Source of the DNA: Sarcocystis neurona
Lineage: Eukaryota > Apicomplexa > Conoidasida > Eucoccidiorida > Sarcocystidae
Reading direction: 5' to 3'
Assembly (NCBI GenBank): GCA_000727475.1
Contig: KL647311.1
Coordinates: 1,804,209-1,868,208 of the forward strand
DNA length: 64,000 nucleotides
Below the pieces are notes generated by a model. The model made no database searches, was not told the origin of the DNA, and saw nothing but the letters and a program-made list of their open reading frames with translations. A program made the translations under genes and the position numbers. Positions 60,718 to 64,000 of this stretch are shown here, in pieces (within the stretch, counting starts at the first letter, position 1; each line of letters starts with the position of its first letter).

Positions 60718-63177
60718 CTATAACTCCTCCTGCCGCAGGTAGCTCTGTATTTCTTCTTCTGTGTACGGTGCTTTCTCCTTCCTTCCCCCGTCCTTTTCTT
60801 CCCTGCCGATTTCTCCTTCGCTGTCGATCTCCTCTGCCCTCTTCTCCAGTCGCCGAGCCACTTCTTCACTGGAGAGGCCTTTCGCTCCCTCTGTTTCCGC
60901 TGCGTCATTAAGAATTTGCTGAATCAATGAAGGAAAGTCCACAGGTATTTCCTTGCTTCCTATCTTCCTCTCCCTGCTCTTCTTTCTCTTCCTCCCTCCT
61001 CGCGTCTCGTCTCCTTCTGCCCTCGCGTCTCCTTTCTCTTTTCCTCCATCCCCCTTCCCTTCCTCTCGACTCTTCTCCCCCTTTTTTTCTTTTTCTCGAT
61101 CTTCCTCTCTTTCCTCTCCCCCTTCTCCTCTCCCTATTGTCTCTTCCTCCTCTTCCTCGATGTCCTCGTGCAGCAGCCAGTCAGAAGCGTCATCGTCTGC
61201 CTCGTGCCACAGCAGATCTTCCACCTGCTGCCAGTCGTGGTCTACCCAATCAATAGACTGGAAATCGTCTTCCTCAAACTTCCCGACATTCAAGCCTTCG
61301 CCTATATCTAAGTACTTGTGGAATTCTCTCCTGCATGTTTGTACGTCGCGGTCAAATCGGTGAAAACTCAAAGGTGTTATCTGCCGGAGATGCGCTGCGT
61401 GGTAGTCTTGCGGCCTCTCTTGGTGAAACGCAGACGCATGCAGAGACGGAACGCCCAATACGCGCTGCAGCCAGAGCCCCAGTAGCATATCGTCTGCTGT
61501 TCCATCCGCCGGACACTTGCAGCGAGGGCACTCGAGCAGCAAACGCACGGCAGCGCGATCCAGTACGATCCCTCCCCCGCCCGTTATATACGAGTAGCCG
61601 CCGAACGAAAAAAGTTCGTTCACTACTGACATCGACGAAGGAGCGAACGGCGCAGACGACAAAGACGAGGGGGAAGGGGACGAAGAGGAAGAACTGCCCG
61701 CACCACCCGCACGCTCGCCTGTTGTTGCTGCCTTCTTTCTTGCTGCTTCTCCCTCTGCCGTGTTGTTCAGGCTCTCACCGTCGTCCCTGCACTCGTCGTG
61801 TCTGCGGCTGCTGCTGTCTTCTTTGCTACTGCTGCTGCTGCTCGTCCTCTTCCCCTTGTTGCCTGGTCGCAGGGACCTTGCAGCTGTGTGGCCGAAAGAG
61901 TAACGCTCTCCTACGTAGAGTGGAGTGATGGCACTAGCAGAGGCAGCACTTGCAGCGGCACCACTGGCAGAAACACATTTCCACGTCTGAGCGTAGGCGG
62001 CGGCAGCATAGGATCGCGCCAGTGCAGAAGATGCACTCTGCCGCTCGCGCAGTTGCTGCTGGATCTGCTTCCTTCTGTCCCTTTCTCCCTTCTTGTTTCT
62101 TTCGTTTTTAGCTCTACTCGTGCCGCCCTGTCCCTCCTCGCCCTCCGCGGCAGTAACGGCTCCGTCTCCTGGTGCGCGAGTACCAGTGTCAACAGCTGCA
62201 TCTGCAGAAGCACCGCTGCTACCTGCAGGAGCAGCGGGAAAGTCAGAAGGACGTAAGGCGTGTTCGCGTTTCCAGGGCAACATAAACGCATCAATAGCGG
62301 CAGCTAGCTTCTGGTAAGGTGCATGCGCTTGACGAATTGCGTTGCCGTCTGTCAGTGCCTGCCTGAAAAAAATCCGCGCAGGGATAGGGGGCTGCAGCGA
62401 AAGAGAGATCAGATCGAGCAAGTGCCTGACGTTCAGCAAAGTGTCGTCATCTACGACAACCAAAAACATTCTGTCTTTCTCCTTGAAGTAGAAATGTCTC
62501 AAAATGCCCATCACCTTTTCACACAACGAGCGTTTCTCGTTGGGAAAAGGGACCGGCACACGCACGAGACTATCTCCTACAATTTTCTTGATGCGCTCTC
62601 TTTCCTGTCTCTCCCGTTCCTTCTTCCTTTCCTTTTTCATGTCTTGTCGTCCTCTCACCTCGTCCCCTCCCTCTACTTTCCCCTCTGACCCCTCTCCCGA
62701 TGCCGGCTTCCTCCCCGCTGCTGCGTCTGCTACTCCTCTCCCTCCCGCTGTTGCTTCTTCTTCTTTCCGAACATTTCGTTCGGCTGCTTGTCCCCCCTTA
62801 CCCTCTGCCATTTTCCCACGCGGATAAGCTGCCTCGCCATCCGCGAAGAAGACAATACGCAGCTGCTGCATATTATCCTCTAGCGCCTGCAGTTCCTCCT
62901 CCTCTCCTCCTGCGGAAGGAACATCGCTGAATGGAAGCACATGCTGCGATTGCTGCGCGCGCTTCTTCGCCGCTGCAGCCAGCACTTTCCCTGACGCCCA
63001 CAGTTCCTTCAACAGCGGCAGCCGACGCTCGAGGTTTGCGTCGTGTGTTTTAACAGCGACGAAAACATCCTGCATGCGGCAGCCACCCAGCGCCCCGTAC
63101 ACACACAGGAATTCGCGCAGAGAGCGTCCGTCATACACCAACGCAGGCAGAGGGAAGGCTGCAGCCCGTCCTGGCAT
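60718..63177 (-). CDS. B3GLCT: B3GLCT-type beta-1,3-glucosyltransferase (GT31/Fringe family)
   Basis: Probably adds glucose to O-fucose on thrombospondin type 1 repeats in the ER; in apicomplexans such repeats occur on micronemal adhesins of the MIC2/TRAP type. The 819-residue frame has the Fringe-type blocks in order: DVFVAVKTHDANLERRLP (about 37-54), the metal-binding DDD of FLVVVDDDTLL (243-245), GERYSFG (423-429), GGYSYITGGGG (526-536), ADDMLLGLWL (561-570) with FHQERPQDY (584-592), and SFHRFDRD. The C-terminus is QEEL, comparable to the REEL ER-retention end of animal B3GLCT. Large charged or Ser/Ala-rich insertions separate the blocks (about 115-200, 265-415 and 430-515), and a Glu/Lys/Arg-rich extension of about 190 residues precedes QEEL. 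No signal peptide is present and the N-terminal half of animal B3GLCT is missing. TGA lies seven codons upstream of the ATG, so 5' exons probably lie to the right. The exact sugar specificity is inferred. Confidence 0.82.
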   Translation of the reverse strand: MPGRAAAFPLPALVYDGRSLREFLCVYGALGGCRMQDVFVAVKTHDANLERRLPLLKELWASGKVLAAAAKKRAQQSQHVLPFSDVPSAGGEEEELQALEDNMQQLRIVFFADGEAAYPRGKMAEGKGGQAAERNVRKEEEATAGGRGVADAAAGRKPASGEGSEGKVEGGDEVRGRQDMKKERKKERERQERERIKKIVGDSLVRVPVPFPNEKRSLCEKVMGILRHFYFKEKDRMFLVVVDDDTLLNVRHLLDLISLSLQPPIPARIFFRQALTDGNAIRQAHAPYQKLAAAIDAFMLPWKREHALRPSDFPAAPAGSSGASADAAVDTGTRAPGDGAVTAAEGEEGQGGTSRAKNERNKKGERDRRKQIQQQLRERQSASSALARSYAAAAYAQTWKCVSASGAAASAASASAITPLYVGERYSFGHTAARSLRPGNKGKRTSSSSSSKEDSSSRRHDECRDDGESLNNTAEGEAARKKAATTGERAGGAGSSSSSSPSPSSLSSAPFAPSSMSVVNELFSFGGYSYITGGGGIVLDRAAVRLLLECPRCKCPADGTADDMLLGLWLQRVLGVPSLHASAFHQERPQDYHAAHLRQITPLSFHRFDRDVQTCRREFHKYLDIGEGLNVGKFEEDDFQSIDWVDHDWQQVEDLLWHEADDDASDWLLHEDIEEEEEETIGRGEGGEEREEDREKEKKGEKSREEGKGDGGKEKGDARAEGDETRGGRKRKKSRERKIGSKEIPVDFPSLIQQILNDAAETEGAKGLSSEEVARRLEKRAEEIDSEGEIGREEKDGGRKEKAPYTEEEIQSYLRQEEL

Positions 63178-64000
63178 TTGCCGCTCTCTGGCACGTCAAA
63201 ACCTGCGCCACAGCTCTTCTGTACTTGTTTGTGTATAGGCGTATGTGTAATTTGTTCTGTCTCTCTGCGTTTGTGGCAGATGTGTTAACGGCAACAAGTC
63301 GCAGATTTTGCTCTATGTAGCGATGTACATGTGTACACTTGTGTCCGTAAAATCTATGTTCAATGATGTGTACGTATATCCACATACATATTATGTGGCT
63401 GTATGGGTATGTACGCCTGTCTAAAAAGCGGGTATACACGGGTATACGAATACACGCCCCTGCACCTTTTGGTGCGCGCCAAGGAGGATGTGGCTGCATG
63501 CACTTGCGCTTGCACAATGCGAAAACCTACTTCACGCAGGACGTCGCCGCCACGAGCACAGCGGCGAGGCGAGGTGTCGCAGACGCTTTGCTGCGCTCGA
63601 CGTGAATGGAACGCCAGCAGTCGCACGGGTAAACGACGACGAGAAACATCAAAAATTGTACGAGATCTACGTGTGAAAGGTGTTCGCGAGTATATTTTAT
63701 ATATATGTATATTTGTCTGTTGAGAGGAAGAGAGAGGGGGACACACGCACACACGCACACGTACACACACACAGACACAGACAGACAGACAGACACAGAC
63801 AGACAGACAGACACACAGACACACACACACACAGGTGTGCACACACATGCGCGCAAGAAACGGGGAGACAGAAAAGAAGAAGTGTCCGGATGGTACGCAT
63901 ATCCATACACACATATATGTGTGAATACGTGTGTGTGTGTGTGTGTATGCGGGAGAGAGACACTGGAGGAGGTTGATGTCCACACACACACACACAACGT
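63178..64000. repeat. TACG and CA/CAGA repeat field upstream of B3GLCT
   Basis: TACG/TATG words lie at about 63320-63440. An array of CACACG and CAGACAGA units occupies 63741-63835, and TG and CA runs occupy 63925-64000. Any 5' exon of the glycosyltransferase should lie here or beyond the window; no signal-peptide exon is evident on the minus strand. Confidence 0.75.

Noticed and set aside
60131..60742. 203-codon Leu/Phe/Ser/Pro plus-strand ORF
   Set aside because: Lies on a polypyrimidine tract, so stop codons are rare by composition alone.
61335..61928. 197-codon plus-strand ORF
   Set aside because: Antisense to the glycosyltransferase coding sequence; open because the sense strand is purine- and GC-rich.
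63741..63835. Regular short repeats that could suggest a CRISPR-like or telomeric array
   Set aside because: Units are simple CACACG/CAGACAGA without unique spacers, and no telomere-type TTTAGGG units are present. It is an ordinary microsatellite.

Overview
The window looks like nuclear DNA of a coccidian apicomplexan, most probably an Eimeria species. The reasons are dense CAG/CTG trinucleotide tracts that read as Ala/Gln/Ser runs, very abundant TA, TG and GTACAC-type simple repeats, intron-rich genes with canonical GT..AG sites, and gene content that fits the group. There are no bacterial-type operons. Genus is an inference from repeat style; I could not search a database.

Five genes are supported by protein motifs or by comparison within the window. 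(1) Plus strand, about 8880-14325: PIG-H, a subunit of the GPI-GlcNAc transferase that starts GPI-anchor synthesis, in three phase-0-linked exons; its 5' end is unresolved. (2) Minus strand, 35520-31243: ribosomal protein eL22, complete, three exons, 149 residues. (3) and (4) Plus strand, 41029-42386 and 48462-51228: two paralogous four-membrane-span proteins (338 and 337 residues) with identical two-exon structure, the same intron phase and eight shared cysteines. I do not recognise the family. (5) Minus strand, 63177-60718: a Fringe/GT31 glycosyltransferase of the B3GLCT type, with a DDD motif, a GGGG block and a C-terminal QEEL ER-retention-like signal; it is interrupted by long charged and Ser/Ala-rich insertions.

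Layout. 1-15 kb is repeat-rich: CAG/CTG tracts that switch strand several times, a GTACAC minisatellite, TA/TG/GATA arrays, and PIG-H threaded through them. 15-19 kb is repeat-poor, with diverged tandem segments of coding character. 19.9-27 kb has two sets of minus-strand exon-like segments, one of them beginning with a signal-peptide exon. 27-36 kb holds eL22 and its introns. 36-41 kb is intergenic with several local duplications. 41-51 kb holds the membrane-protein pair and, between them, a possible Cys-rich minus-strand gene. 51-60.7 kb has no firmly supported gene. 60.7-63.2 kb is B3GLCT, and the right edge is a CA/CAGA repeat field.

Functional links: PIG-H (GPI anchoring) and B3GLCT (O-glucosylation of fucosylated thrombospondin repeats, as on apicomplexan micronemal adhesins) both act in the ER secretory pathway; the four-span pair is also membrane-targeted. 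There is no evidence that they are co-regulated. Most long open frames in the window are products of the repeats, not genes.
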